A stretch of DNA of 64,000 bases. Origin: Eumeta japonica (taxonomy: Eukaryota > Arthropoda > Insecta > Lepidoptera > Psychidae). This document shows positions 23,301 through 35,312 of the stretch, piece after piece. Location: NCBI GenBank assembly GCA_005406025.1, contig BGZK01000080.1, positions 558,001 through 622,000 of the forward strand, read 5' to 3'. The first letter of the stretch is position 1; every line of letters begins with the position of its first letter. Position numbers and translations under genes: made by a program. The notes below the pieces were generated by a model. It saw nothing but the letters and a program-made list of their open reading frames with translations. It had not been told where the DNA came from and did no database searches.

Positions 23301-23445
23301 GTAAGATAATTTGATGCGGAGCGAAATCGAATGTTAACAAAAAGTGAAGGCGTTATGTTTCATTTGTAAAGCAGATTATAATGTATATATGGTGTTAAAC
23401 GTTACTAACATTGTCATCATTCGTATTAGTTTGGGGACTGGTACT
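20386..23445. other. Mostly AT-rich, with two GC-richer patches
   Basis: At 20980-21160 a frame reads through SWKSASGTARTRVGEKKN with purine-rich, less AT-rich sequence. It could be an exon fragment, but no domain or clear splice pair is seen. At 21955-22075 a CpG-rich patch carries an 8-bp hairpin, AGGGGGCT / AGCCCCCT (22021-22028 and 22041-22048). The rest is AT-rich with no gene. Confidence 0.4.
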
Positions 23446-23552
23446 AGAAAAATGTACCCTCGTCTGTTTATTGCATCTAATAATGTTTTGAAGGCACGTC
23501 GTAACAATATTATAAACTTAAGAGAACAATGTCTACCACCCTAGTCCTGCTG
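23446..23552 (+). repeat. Inverted repeat arm, left
   Basis: About 107 bp that recur in reverse orientation at 23833-23937. Shared strings are AAATGTACCCTCGTC and TAGTCCTGCTG. With 280 bp between them, the pair is either a foldback element or two oppositely inserted copies of one repeat. Confidence 0.75.
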
Positions 23553-23832
23553 TTATTAACATTAATTACTTATTTTATTTTATGTACGATGCAAATAATT
23601 TCAAAGTAACTGCCAGTTATGAATACATTAACATTTTTGTAAATTTTACGTGTTAATATTTTATAATTAGCAGATAAGGGAAGTAAGTTCGGTTTATCTA
23701 CCTGTTTACACCTGGCTGCAGGTAACTGTAGCAGTCACAAAGGTCACTGTTTATCGCAACAAGGTGTAAAACATCGCATTCGAAAAATTTGTACTTGCGG
23801 TGTGCAATTAGCATGAGAAGCAAAAAAATTGA

Positions 23833-23937
23833 GCAGCAGGACTACGGTGGTACATATTATTCTCATAAATTTGTAATATTGTTATTTGCCTTAAAAACAT
23901 TATTTGATTCAATTAACGGACGAGGGTACATTTCTCT
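23833..23937 (-). repeat. Inverted repeat arm, right
   Basis: Reverse-complement partner of 23446-23552; read on the minus strand it runs from TAGTCCTGCTG backwards to AAATGTACCCTCGTC. Substitutions and small indels show the copies are not recent. Both frames would read x-MYPR..ESNNV-like strings, perhaps a scrap of a decayed coding repeat. Confidence 0.75.
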
Positions 23938-26404
23938 AAAGCCGGATATAAGACTATATAACTTGGAGTTTTGAATTTTGTAAGTTTTATCATGTAACAA
24001 TAGTAGAAAAAATATAATATATAAATCTGAATATAAGTATAGACATTCTTTCAATATTATAAGAGTTGCCGTCAATTTTTTTATTTGTATATATACAAAA
24101 TAAAAAAATGTCTATATACAATATTCCAAGAAAATCCATCTTAAGTAGTGAACTCCTTAAAGTTACAAATAGAATAAATTCCCTGATCAGAAGCTGGCAA
24201 AAAATCACCTTTTCTCTAGCCATCCTTTGTATCTTGGTGTAAAGTAAACAAACTCATACTTTTAAACTGTTGTCTATTTTGTAATATAACAAACTTTAGA
24301 CTTAGCATTCCCGCGAAGATGACATATTCTACTACTCAATTCTTGGTTCATACAGTTGATAGATTTTGCTCTAATATCTCCATTTTTTTAAAAAAGGAGT
24401 AGGGAATTCCGATAAGTGCATGAAAACTAAACTCATAATTTATATTTTCAACTTCCACACACATCCAAATTCTAGAGAAACTTTATAGAACTGCAGTAAC
24501 AGCACATGTCTTCGTTGCACTTTATAGTGCATAAGAGATAACGGCGCTCGCGTAACCGTGTCAACTTCATCTCAATGCATCAAGCTATTTCAAAGTTATG
24601 AGCTTCACCACATGTGATAAGTGCAACACATGTCCATTTACTTGCATATAAATACATTGTGATTCTTTGTCTGCTATAAGATAAAAGAATAAATATTCAG
24701 TCTAAATTTTTTCGTTGGCCGTCGCTGAGATTACTCTTTCAAAGTATTTCAATTCTAAAAACTGTTAAAAAAACCGGACAGGCGCGAATGGCCTTGAGGG
24801 TTCCATACAAACTTAATAGTGTATGTATAGTTCATACAACGAGAGTTCAAGGATTTTCGCCTTTTTCGATATCGATACTAGCAAGATCTCGGCGTCGAGA
24901 ATTCTTGGACTTCCTAAATTATTTAAAATAAAATATTTAGAGATTAAAGATAAAAATATAGATAGATAGAGATAAAAAGGCTAAATTTTTATAGCGTGAA
25001 TACGATGTTCTACATAAATCTTCCATAAATGAACCTTCCATACGTTGTTCTTCATTAGAATTGATACTCCAACTGCATATAATTCCATAAAAAAAAAATG
25101 TATTTTATGTAAGTACGAAAAAAAATTTTAAAATTATTATTCTTTTAATTATGATGTGAGGCGTAATACAATGCAACATATAGTCGTAATATATTAGACG
25201 AACTTTTCAATCTTTGGACTGGTAACACATATGTAGAAAACAGTCAAGTAAAGGAAATTTTGAATATCTGATAATTGTGCAGTAAGATTTAATTTTAAAT
25301 ACATAAAACAACTATTATAATATGAGCAAGCAGAACGGAAGCACAGGTTGGTAACGTGGAAGATAAGATAAAGAAATACAGAAGCCATAGGAACAGCATG
25401 CGAGGGTCAAAGAAGTGGCAGGATTTTAACTGTGCGCAAGCTGTGTGCTTTTTACTACGTGCACATATAAAAAATACAAATGGTATTACTCGACATTGAT
25501 CGGTATAAATCATTGCACGTACGATTGCATTAAGCCTAACAATTCAGAACTGCGAGCAATCAACGACGGATCCAAACGAGGGACGTGATTGCGAGTCGGA
25601 ATCAGAAACGTAAGTGGAAACCAAGGCTCGCAACGGAAACTGAGATAACCGCCTCGGTGTGCTCGGGTATATTCCGAAAAGTACATTACAGAGAATCAGG
25701 TTTGCATAATGCAAATTTGGATTTCGCGAATCTAATGAAATCGAACAGTGCTATCTTGGTTGTACCTACTGATATCATGCAACAATTAGGGAATATCTTA
25801 ATTTATTCCAATCCACGCGTCTCGGCTGCGCGTGCGCGCGCCGCGACGCGGGTGATGTAGTGCCGCCTTAATTAGACACATACGAAACTCCTGTCGCGGC
25901 ATGTCAACCGTTTGATGACAGTTATGTACTCGAACGACCTCGTGAATAACTCAAGCGAATTAAACCGAGGGGAGCGGCTGAGGCTTCGTTTCTAGATTTC
26001 GGCCATAAATTACTGTGAGAATCGTATTCTCGCCTTTCCGTTTTCATGAAAACGATCAAAGCTTATACAGAGAGACGTAATTTACGTGAACTGAGTGAGT
26101 GTTATGGTTTCGATTACCTGTCGGATAAGCGCGTTTGTTAGCAGTTGACGCCGCGCGTCGTTCGGCCTTGGCGCATGTAAGCAGATGGCGACGATGATAA
26201 TAACGCATTTAGTATTATTTACAATAAACCTACATTGCTATGCGATAGTTAGGAACCATAAAAATGGGACATATGGAAGCCTAGTGATTAAGAACGTCGT
26301 ATCATATCAAGTTCAAATCTTTACCTCGAAGAAATTGTCCCACGAGTTTCTTTGGATGCAATATGTTAATGGGCCGGTTAGGTCAGTGCAATGTCACACT
26401 CTCA
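23938..26404. other. AT-rich stretch with one repeat scrap and a less AT-rich patch
   Basis: At 24767-24815 AAAAACCGGACAGGCGCGAA followed by GAGGGTTCCATAC is a degenerate start of the dispersed GGTTCCGTAC family. Around 25800-26010 CpG-rich DNA holds TTAATTAG, GATGACAG and CCATAAATTA motifs of the Hox/Meis/Abd-B type, making it a possible enhancer. A frame at 25585-25860 begins with GTG rather than ATG and shows no domain. Confidence 0.4.
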
Positions 26405-26649
26405 CAGAATGCAGACGTAGAATAACAGTTTCTGTTGTTGTATTTCGTCCACTAACTGAGAGTTCCAATGACGCGCTTCCCCTCCATCACCCCATAACCT
26501 CCCTCTATCAGTCCATTCCTCTTTATTAGCTTACTCCTTTCCCCATGAGATATCCTACTGCGAATCTATATTTCTACCCAAAACGTCGGCAATGCACTGG
26601 TGATCCTCCAAAGTTGCGAGTGTCCATGGCACCAGCTATACCCTGGCGG
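26405..26649 (+). repeat. Dispersed repeat family A, copy 2
   Basis: Same block order as 14292-14492, in the opposite orientation: AACAGTTTCTGTTGTTG, ACTGAGAGTTCC, CCCATGAGATATCCTACTGC, CGTCGGCAATGCACTGGTGA and GTGTCCATGG. This is the longest of the four copies and extends into the distal GTGTCCATGGCACCAGC segment. Confidence 0.75.
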
Positions 26650-26744
26650 TTCGCATACTCATTTATTCTCGATAATGTCATAAAAAAACCAAAAAATTCT
26701 ATTCATCCAATCTCTACCAGAATTCGCAAGATTATTCGCTGAAA

Positions 26745-26845
26745 TAATCTAAAGATATCCTAAAAAATTCAATAAAATCGGTCCACTCGCTTTGGAGTCC
26801 ATAGGAAACACACATACACACACATCACCTGTTATATATATAGAT
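26745..26845 (-). mobile_element. Helitron-like 5' end (partial)
   Basis: On the minus strand, after an A at 26845, the sequence starts TCTATATATATAACAGGTGA. This TC-started, TA-rich terminus is typical of short non-autonomous lepidopteran Helitrons. It continues into a region reading ACCGATTTTATTGAATTTTT on the minus strand, a block common in such elements. No CTRR end is evident on the far side, so only the 5' part is called. Confidence 0.45.
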
Positions 26846-26849
26846 AATA

Positions 26850-28447
26850 CTGAAATAAAATAATTTCCTGAAAAATTAAAAGAAAGGAAAAGCTTAATTC
26901 GATTACGAGACGGTAATCCCGTCCATAAACTATAAAGAGCATTCCTCGAATATTACGGTATTTTTATTTACCCCTTCTAGAGTTGATTTTATAAGGGAAA
27001 ATATAAGAATGCGACGAATTTTCTAACAATGATAGCTTTCCGGAAATTGTCTCTGGTTTTCCCGTACGAATGCCTATTCTATTGAAATAACCTCAGATAT
27101 GAAAAGAATGTACAATCATATTCAATCGGGTTACCAGAAGCCTTAAACAGATTTCACGCGTTGCCAGCTTATAGACGGAAAGGTATACATATTCCACGTA
27201 CGTACTAAGTGTATATGGTTTTTCAAATTTATTATGTATTCCCTAATTCGCTGTAGTCGGACCGAAAAGCGGATGTGAGCGCGAACGAAGTTAGCGTGTT
27301 CTTAGTTCGTTAAAGTTATACGGCTTACCTGCAATAAAGTTAATTATTCAGTTTTCACGGTCGCTTTTATTAGGTAATTTAGAAGAAATAATGGGTAAGT
27401 TAAGGTCAGGATAGTATTACATGATACTAATCTTTTGCGGCGGTAAGGCGAGGGAAAACATAACGGGAGTAGGATGAAAGTGAGCAAGAGGGGGAGAATA
27501 AAACTGGAGGATGTGTTAGAAATGATGCGCAAATAAAGGCATTTAGATTTGAGGAAAAATCGATTGGTCGTTTTGAGTTATATATAATGATATAAGAAAA
27601 CAAGGCGTGTTTTAAATGTTTGAATATATTCTCCAAATTAACTTCACAGAAATAAAATATTGTGATTTTGCAGCCGAGCTGTTTGAGCTATATCATCACC
27701 TCCTCAATTTAATATTATATGTCGGGTTGGCCTGAGCATCTGTTTGCCTAACATACAGTTCTTTATTTCTAATTTAGTGGTTTTGGCTCTTAAGCTTTGC
27801 AAGGCTTAAGAAGGTAAGATTATATTTTACTTGTATTAACATATGATCGGTATCGTTTAATTCAAAAGAGCGGGAAACACTTAGAGAATTTTATTTTCGA
27901 TTTTTTTTATCAGGGAAAGCATTATGCAGTTTTGTTTTTATTTTGCGAGCGCAGTTCGCAACAACATATAGTTAAACACTCATGCTTCATGTTCTATGTT
28001 ACGTAATAATAATGTTCGTAATTACCAGTCACCGATTAATTGATTCGTTTAAATTACAATGTATGTCACAATCTTCAGTATTTCGTTTCCTGACACAATA
28101 CTGTAGGGCTAAGTACGGCAAAGCTATCACGCGGGGGCCTGTCAAAAAAGAAATCAAATAAAAGATACAGATTAATGGAATTAATGGAAATAAGTACCAA
28201 AACGAGAAAATGCAACCTGTTTAAGGTATAAACGAAACTAGCGTATTAAAATGATAATATGTGATGGATGTAAAGGAGATGAATGATAATCCAAGTTAAT
28301 TATAAAAATGGAATTTGAAGCAAAGAAAATTTGTAGTTTCCATAACTGTGCAAAAGCAGAAAATTTTGGTTGAAAAAACAAGGTTGTACAACTGTAATAC
28401 ATATATAATAACGGTATATTTTCATCAGTTCCACAAATTAAATGAGT
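26850..28447. other. AT-rich stretch, no gene
   Basis: Two overlapping minus-strand frames near 27344-27636 encode Leu/Ser-rich, low-complexity peptides with no motif. Nothing else is recognisable. Confidence 0.5.
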
Positions 28448-28775
28448 AGTCAAGTAATGGTGAAGGTGTTGAAATTATTGCTAACAATACGGTTATTGAC
28501 ACTAGAAACTGGATATAACAATAGAAATTGGAGAAAATACTGGCACAAAGGATTGACTTATCAAGCCACTTACATTATGGGTGTACATAAAAGAGACAGC
28601 TTTTTCTTGGATACAGTTATTAGTACTTAAAATGTGCGTACGTAAGGTAGGTGGCTCGATAAGTGAATTATTTATATATAAAAATTGGAATTGGACAAAG
28701 TACTCGCTTTTTAGTTTATTGTCCGATTCATATTAGGAACACTAACTTCAACACCTTAACCATTACTTGATTGCT
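28448..28775. mobile_element. Small foldback repeat
   Basis: The 30-nt arm 28450-28479 (starting TCAAGTAATGGTGAAGGTGT) matches the reverse complement of 28741-28770 at 26 positions. The arms enclose about 260 bp without coding features. This is the architecture of a foldback MITE; the target duplication and exact ends are not clear. Confidence 0.55.
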
Positions 28776-29073
28776 AGATCAGTTAAAGGGATTGATGGAA
28801 ATAAGTTGTAACTTTAAGGAATACCTTCGCCAATAGGCGAAGATCAGTGTACACGAATTAGCTATAGGAATTAAACCTACATTCACTACATAGTACACTT
28901 TTCACTTGTTTGTAAAGAAACTCACAATGTTAGAACTCTATATTTCATGTCTTTACTATCTTCCTTTTTGCTTCTTTTGTTACTATCTGTCTTCTTATTT
29001 TGAAAGTTATTCGAAAGGAAAAAGTTAAAAAGCAACGTTTACATACATTATCAAAAGTGTTGCATTCTTGACG

Positions 29074-29243
29074 TACAGTACAACGCGCGAAACTCTGCCG
29101 CTGTGAATTGCATGCGAATAATGTAAAGCGCAGGTCCAAGGTTCCCCGACCCTTCCCTTTTCTCCTCCGCGTTCCTATTTTACGCCATTGCGACTTTTTC
29201 GTGACTAACTTCACAGCGGCAGAGTTTCGTGCGTTTTACTGTA
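29074..29243 (+). mobile_element. Tc1/mariner-type MITE, copy 1
   Basis: A 166-bp unit from CAGTACAACGCGCGAAACTC (29076) to its mirrored end ACTG (29241), bounded by TA on both sides (29074-29075 and 29242-29243). The 32-nt terminal inverted repeats agree at 30 positions. The CAGT start and TA flanks fit Tc1/mariner-type elements. The interior is GC-richer than the flanks and has no transposase. A second copy lies in the opposite orientation at 62903-63061. Confidence 0.85.
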
Positions 29244-31439
29244 CAGAAAAGGTTGATAGATGAATCGCTGACTGTACAATCACTAACCAATGTGTGTTCC
29301 AAAACAAACATAATCATTATTGTAATATACTTACGTTTTTGTAAGTTGACATCATATGCATATTTTTCGCTCTATTGTCTGTGTTTCTTACGATATGGCG
29401 AGTTATTAAAGGCAATATATAAATTAAAAACTTTAATTTCGTTCTAATCTCAGCACCTATATACTTGAATCAGTTATCGATTTAAACACGGGAGACGGAT
29501 GCCAAATAAATAATAAACGGAGACATATTAGGAAAGACGGTACATTAATATAATATATAAATAAAATAGATTGTACATTATGTACCTACTACAATTTGTA
29601 GCAGCACTTTTCTGCATACGACACTCAATGAACTGCATTGTTTGGTATATAGCCGAAAATACGGCGAGACTTGCGCAGTGTTCTGTACGATTTTTTTTAT
29701 TTCACTACTATAAGGTTGTAAATAATGAAATAGATTTACAAGGGCATGACTTTTACACTGATGCCAGGTGTATGAGAAACCCGTAAACGCGTTTTATGAC
29801 CTGACCTAGCTCGACATTTGTATAACCTAGGTCGAAGGTTTTATTTTTTTTTTGCATTAGTTAAGAGATGTAAAAATTCTTACGTGATATTTGTTCTTCG
29901 AATCTTTCGCTTTATATCTTGATATTTTTATTTATCAAGATTTACAAAAATGAAGAAAATAATTCACTTCTTTATATGATGCAAATTTCAGTAAAGCTGT
30001 ATGTAGGCTTTAGTTGTAAAGGATCCATTAAAAAATTGCAATTTTGCGCGCTTTCTCACAAGTACATTACTAATAAACGTAGTAACAATTTCTTTGATCG
30101 GAATTGAACAAAAAACAAAATTATACAATTAACACAATATCTATGTATAAATGTAATTAATATTTATAAACCAAGGTTACTTATTGGCTCCAATACCGTC
30201 GATTGAGCTCAAACTTATGGGCTGAGTTTGATATTAGATAGGTTTAGAAAGTTGTTTGAGCGATTTTTAATGAGGCGCGCTATTGGTACTACCATGAAAA
30301 TTGCAGTTCAATGATATTCTACATAGGCGTCATGTAAAGTCGTTTAACTGAATATCGCATTATCGGTCGTTCAAATGTTTGCTGTCAAACACAAAAACTA
30401 GAATGGTTTAGAAGATATTTTGATCTGTCGTGTCAATTTTGCTATCTTTTTATTTACAAAAATAGCAATCGGGAAGGGTAGTACACATCGGATGGCATTT
30501 AAGGGTTAAGTCACTAATTTATTAATTTCATTGTCATTACGTCAGCGAGTCCTCTGTACAAGTTGAAAACTGCATAACCTTTAAAATGTAATGTTAAGTA
30601 CGGACTTAAGCTCGCGTCTTGTAGTCACCGTCGATCTCTTAGGCGTGTGCGCACGCGCTTACGGTCCGCGTTACGTAAGATCACTCACGGTTGTAAGAGT
30701 GGAGGTATCTCGGCGCTGGGGCCTTGTCTCCGCCCACGCGTTTCGTAATCTCAGCGTTGCTTAGGCGTTCCAGCGAGTAGACTAAGTTACTAGTCGGCCA
30801 TCGAAATTGGTATACCTGTAACAGATATATAAATATATGTATTTTTTAAGTATTATATTAGTTAAGGCGTCGTTATGGCATGATATTGTATTTGTTATCC
30901 TGATAACGATTTATTGTATACAAATATTAAAATTCTTGATTTTTTTGTTCTAAGTTATTTTTTTTAACCTTTCGAAACGTAATAATGATAATTAATTGAA
31001 AAATCTTTTATTATTATACTTTAGATATTTTATTATTTAGTGACGATCATGTTTTTGGTTCAAGGTCTTATAACGACTTATTTTATAACGACATAAGACA
31101 CCTCTTATGTCGTTACAAGATCAAAATAAGTTTATGCGATTAGTGCTTTTTCTATGAACTAAATATATTTCCCTCAATTTATAAGTGTTTTGGTTTTATG
31201 GATAGTTATTTTAAATACATTGACTTTTCTCATAAATATCAATTATTTATATCTGTACTCATATTACGTCATGCACATTTAGAGCCACAAAATAAATTAT
31301 AAATAGTAAAGAAAAGGAAACAGAATACACTCTAAATATTTTATCACAAACTTTTTCCTTTATTCATAGTAAAGTTATAATAATAAACTATGAAATAGCC
31401 GCATCTAGTTTAAGACCAGTTGCTTTCAAACTATCAAAC
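29244..31439. other. AT-rich stretch with a CpG-rich patch at 30600-30790
   Basis: The patch at 30600-30790 is GC-richer and has several CpGs around GTGTGCGCACGCGC, with no open frame that suggests a protein. A short hairpin sits at 31086-31115 (own entry). Small frames at 29571-29786 and 29919-30107 have no motifs. Confidence 0.45.
31086..31115. repeat. 12-bp hairpin
   Basis: TAACGACATAAG (31086-31097) and CTTATGTCGTTA (31104-31115) are perfect complements around a 6-nt loop. The related string TAACGACTTATTTT lies just upstream at 31071. This looks like the tip of a degenerate repeat. Confidence 0.5.
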
Positions 31440-31570
31440 TAATGAAACAACTTCGCAACACATGAGGCCAGCGAATCTTGAAGCAGTGTTACCAACTTCT
31501 GCCAAGGATGTAAGCGCTGCACTCGAGTTAGGTGCACTCGAGCCTGCAACCCCGATGAATATTGCCCGCT
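31440..31570 (+). other. Coding-like scrap of unknown origin
   Basis: One plus-strand frame reads MRPANLEAVLPTSAKDVSAA then ALEPATPMNIARS to a stop at about 31570. A second frame over the same bases gives a Cys-rich string (CQGCKRCTRVRCTRACN), and the minus strand is open too (part of 31434-31769). The 10-mer TGCACTCGAG occurs twice, 5 nt apart. The amino-acid texture of the first frame looks like real protein, but I cannot name a family. It sits just upstream of a Helitron-like element and may be a captured or decayed fragment. Confidence 0.25.
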
Positions 31571-31723
31571 CGTAATTACAGCGAAATCCTTGTTTAAGTT
31601 CGGTTTCTCGATAACCATAAGTTTTACTTTCGAGTGATTTAATTTTGTGCATAGATCGATCGTTCCTGTCTAAACTTATTACGAAAAACGCAAATGAAGC
31701 ATTTGTCCACATCTGCTTATCTA

Positions 31724-31929
31724 TCTGTATATAAGCGAAATACCATTGACTGACTGACTGATTCATCACGAGCTCTCCGAAACTATAGGTTCAATTGATT
31801 TAAAATTTGGTATAGTTACTCTTTTTGGGACGAATACGCATACTAAGAACGGATTTCATACAAACCTTATCCAAAATAAAATTTTCGTCACCTATAATAT
31901 ACGCGGACGGATACGCGGACAAAAGCTAG
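31724..31929 (+). mobile_element. Short Helitron-like element
   Basis: Starts TCTGTATATAAGCG after an A (31723) and ends GCGGACAAAAGCTAG before a T (31930). This is the A|TC...CTRR|T arrangement of Helitrons. The interior contains GACTGACTGACTGATTCATC and a TTGATTTAAAATTTGG block shared by many lepidopteran copies. The GC hairpin normally found before CTAG is degenerate here (TACGCGGAC appears twice instead of as a clean stem). Non-autonomous, about 206 bp. Confidence 0.6.
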
Positions 31930-31930
31930 T

Positions 31931-32049
31931 TATTAATAACAGCGTGCGTTATCGGTAACAATGATTTTTATGAACTTATTTAATGGAACTACGCACCTTC
32001 AAGAGACTCAATTTGCAAAATGAATAATCATAGCCGTGACTAATATTAC

Positions 32050-32110
<61 letters not shown>

Positions 32111-33759
32111 CATTAAGTATCTAAATGCACAAAGCGCTTTGCAGACCTTTTCTTGGAAAGTATAGAGCGCGCTTTGCAATATTTGCACGAATACACTGTA
32201 AGTTCTCACAAGCTAGTAACGGTACAACGTAATTTTATTTTACTATAATTAGTGTTAACAACAAGAAGTGGTATATTAAATTTTGTACCTTAAGATACAG
32301 TAGTTTTTATGATGCGGTTGCCGAAAAATTCAGAATTTTGAACTCCTATCTATTAATGTCCCTTGATGTTGATGAAATTTAGGACAGTTTCGGTCGAGAT
32401 AAATGTTTGAAATTTGAAATGTAGACTTATGTAGAACTTATAAATATTTAAGAATAAATACAGCCAATATCAGATACTTTGCATGATGTATGTATACATG
32501 TAATTAGTTTCTGTATAATAAATCATTTAATCCTCCTGAAAGTAACATGTGAACATTTTTATGTACTAAAAATACTGTAACTCATAAATTATGCCAAACA
32601 GTGTGATGAATACAGAAAGGTGTAACTAAATTTGATTTAATAAACTTAAATGAACTTTGTTAATTTTTATCAAAGAACTAGGCAGTGCTAAAATTGTTGT
32701 AAACTTGCCAAATTAGATTTGAATAACATAGTATTTTTGTTCACTTTCCAAATTATTATAACACACAAACAAAAGCTAAGTATATCAAAATTATGTATTA
32801 TTTCTCTAAAATGTTTTTTATTGGTATAAAATATCTCCCATTATCAAAACTAATGTTTGATACGCCATTTTTCCCACCAAAGACGAAAAATAAGTTCAAA
32901 TAAGTTTTAGTTTATTCCCGTAAAACAGTTGCAATTTTAATATTGACATTGTAAAAAGTTCATTTAAAACGATCTGTTGGCATCTTTATATATTATTTCT
33001 CTAAGGTGTTATATAAAAATATAAAAGATATACATAAAAATAAAATAAGAGATACGTCTATAACAATGTATATAACATTAGTACAAGGCCAATTTTGTTC
33101 CCATTTTTTAGAATTAAATATTTAAAAGTAATAAATAATTACATTTATTTATTTCATTTTTTTGTATTACGTAGCTAACCACTATCGATGGGAAATATTC
33201 GTACGGATCACTTAGTTAAGAAAAAAATGTACATTCCATTTTTTTATAAGATCGTTTAATATAACAGTTCGCATAAGAAGCGAGTTTGGTTTTTAAATAA
33301 TGCACATCAATAATGAAAAACGTTTTGTTTTAAATATAATGACAACTGTATTTTACAGAAATAAATTAATAAAACATGACACTAAATAAAAATTCCGTTC
33401 AAATCGAACAAAAAATAACCATAACGACGTATTTAATGAATAATTTGTATTTTAATTAATCGTTTCCTGGTTGTTGATTGGTAGATCATTTATGGTCTGC
33501 ATTGACGAGGAATCACATGCGCACGCGTCGCACCAAACCGACGGGCCTGCAGAGACAGATACCGCAGTCCGTAAATGTCGACTGATAGCGATTACGATGC
33601 CATGCTGCACAGAATACTTTGTGAAACACAGTTTTAATCAAGAGACATTGGCTTGTCTTCATTGGATTATACGATTCCAATTATTAGTGGGAGCAAAAAA
33701 AAATTATGAATGCTACAAAAAATTTCTCTTCACATTTCAATACAAGCAAAATTAAAATA
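31931..33759. other. AT-rich stretch with a TA microsatellite
   Basis: Apart from the dinucleotide repeat at 32052-32109, no gene or element is seen. A frame at 33471-33755 (94 codons) has no motif and does not begin with ATG. Confidence 0.5.
32052..32109. repeat. (TA)n microsatellite
   Basis: An uninterrupted TA run of about 29 units, bordered on both sides by TTACATTA-like strings (ATTACATTATAT and TATATTACATTA). Confidence 0.95.
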
Positions 33760-34795
33760 TTCTGTCTCACACATTGTTGGATTTACAAGAGAACATTTTC
33801 GCGCGATGACTTCAGTAGTGGACTCAAATCAGAAGAATCATTCTGAAGACTTCGACAACTTTCAAAGACAAAAGGCCTTCCAAAGCGATCGATCACCGAT
33901 GGTTTGATGAATTCAAGCAACTTTCTCTGACAAAGAAAAAGTGCTTGCTCTTTGACGATCGTTACAGGAGTAAATGTGGTGGTAACCGATAGTTCAATTC
34001 TAGAAGATAAGCGAATTACGTATGAAAAGATTCAGCGTATAATGCAGATTAGATCTGAAAGTACGTATGAAATTCTACGAGGGCGCAATAGAACAGAAGA
34101 TAGTTTCACACGCTGAGAACCGCAATATCTGACACAGCTACAGAACCAGGTTCAAGTAGAATGGTGCCCTGGCCTAACAGCAAAATTTAAATGAGGTTCG
34201 TCTTGGCGCGTTTGCGACACCGCTACGGGCGATAAATTGTGCGTTCATCAGTATGGTGCGAAACGAAGAACCGATTGACCAATGTGGCTGTTTCAAAATG
34301 AAACGGCGTCTATCAAATTTGGAGCAAACGGGAAGAGTAGGCACAGTCTTGACCAAATATTTTTTTTGTCCTTTGTCGGGTTATTTGGCGTCGGTACTCT
34401 TACGAGAAAAAAACCTCAACAGTTAATAGACCCGACAAGTTTTGAATGTCGTGAGCAGCAAGCGACCGAACAACGGCTTCGATGGTATACCGCTTCATCA
34501 AGACATCGCTTCAGCGCATTCGGCGCTCAAAGCAAGAGTCTTTCTAGAGACCTACCAAACTCATAGATCACTGTACTCGAGATTTTGATTTGGCACCGAG
34601 TGAGTTTCTTTGTCAGCATAAATAAAAAAAAACTCACCTGAAAACAGTTTTCGTCTTCGGAAGTTGTACTGGCTACATTTGAGAAGGCGGTCGATGAAAC
34701 GTCTGATGCGAACTAGAAGACGTGTTTTGGAAATTGGTCTAAACGTATGAAACTTTATATAGACGCCGATGGAGAGTTCTTTGAAAAATACAAAA
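33760..34795 (+). pseudogene. Decayed mariner transposase
   Basis: Most of a mariner transposase can be followed on the plus strand across several frameshifts and stops. The DNA-binding part shows HRWFDEFKQ (about 33890-33920), then KRITYEKIQRIMQIRSEST. The first catalytic Asp is in ATGDK (codon 34231-34233). The second is in HQDIASAHSALKARVFLETY, near 34500-34555. The third-Asp block reads DLAPSEF, so the expected Asp is Glu. The end has TFEKAVDETSDAN and GEFFEKYKKN. Order and spacing fit a D,D34D mariner of about 350 residues. Broken frames and the altered third residue mean it cannot encode active enzyme. Terminal repeats were not found. The tail is closely related to the fragment at 16590-16910. 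Confidence 0.85.
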
Positions 34796-35245
34796 AAAAT
34801 AGTAACCCGTAGTATACTTTTTTGTTATATAGCACAAATTTCCGAGGTCCCCATGCATGGGAATTTTATACGAATTCATCTTTCGAAATAGCGTATAAGC
34901 CCATCATGTATATAATTTCAATGCCAATAATAGGGGTATATTGCACTTTGCACAAACAGGATCAAGTGAATTTCAATTTGTTGACCGTAGTGGTGCGTAC
35001 ACGTTCGAAGTTGATTCCTATCCAATTAGCGAAATGTCAATGCAATTAAATGCTGTGCAGTGGTGTCGTGCGATGCGCTTGCAAAGAGGCCGATGGCCGC
35101 GAATGCAATCTACCAAATTGAATTCGGCTGACGAAAATTGCATCCAGTGCGGCCTTTAAAAAAAATGGTTCGATAATTTTTAAAGGAATATTTCACATTT
35201 TTTAAAATTATTATATCAAACAACTTTGTAGCTTAATTAGTGTAC

Positions 35246-35312
<67 letters not shown>

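Noticed and set aside
26185..26529. 114-codon plus-strand open frame
   Set aside because: Its second half is dispersed repeat family A (26405-26649); the first half has no recognisable domain.
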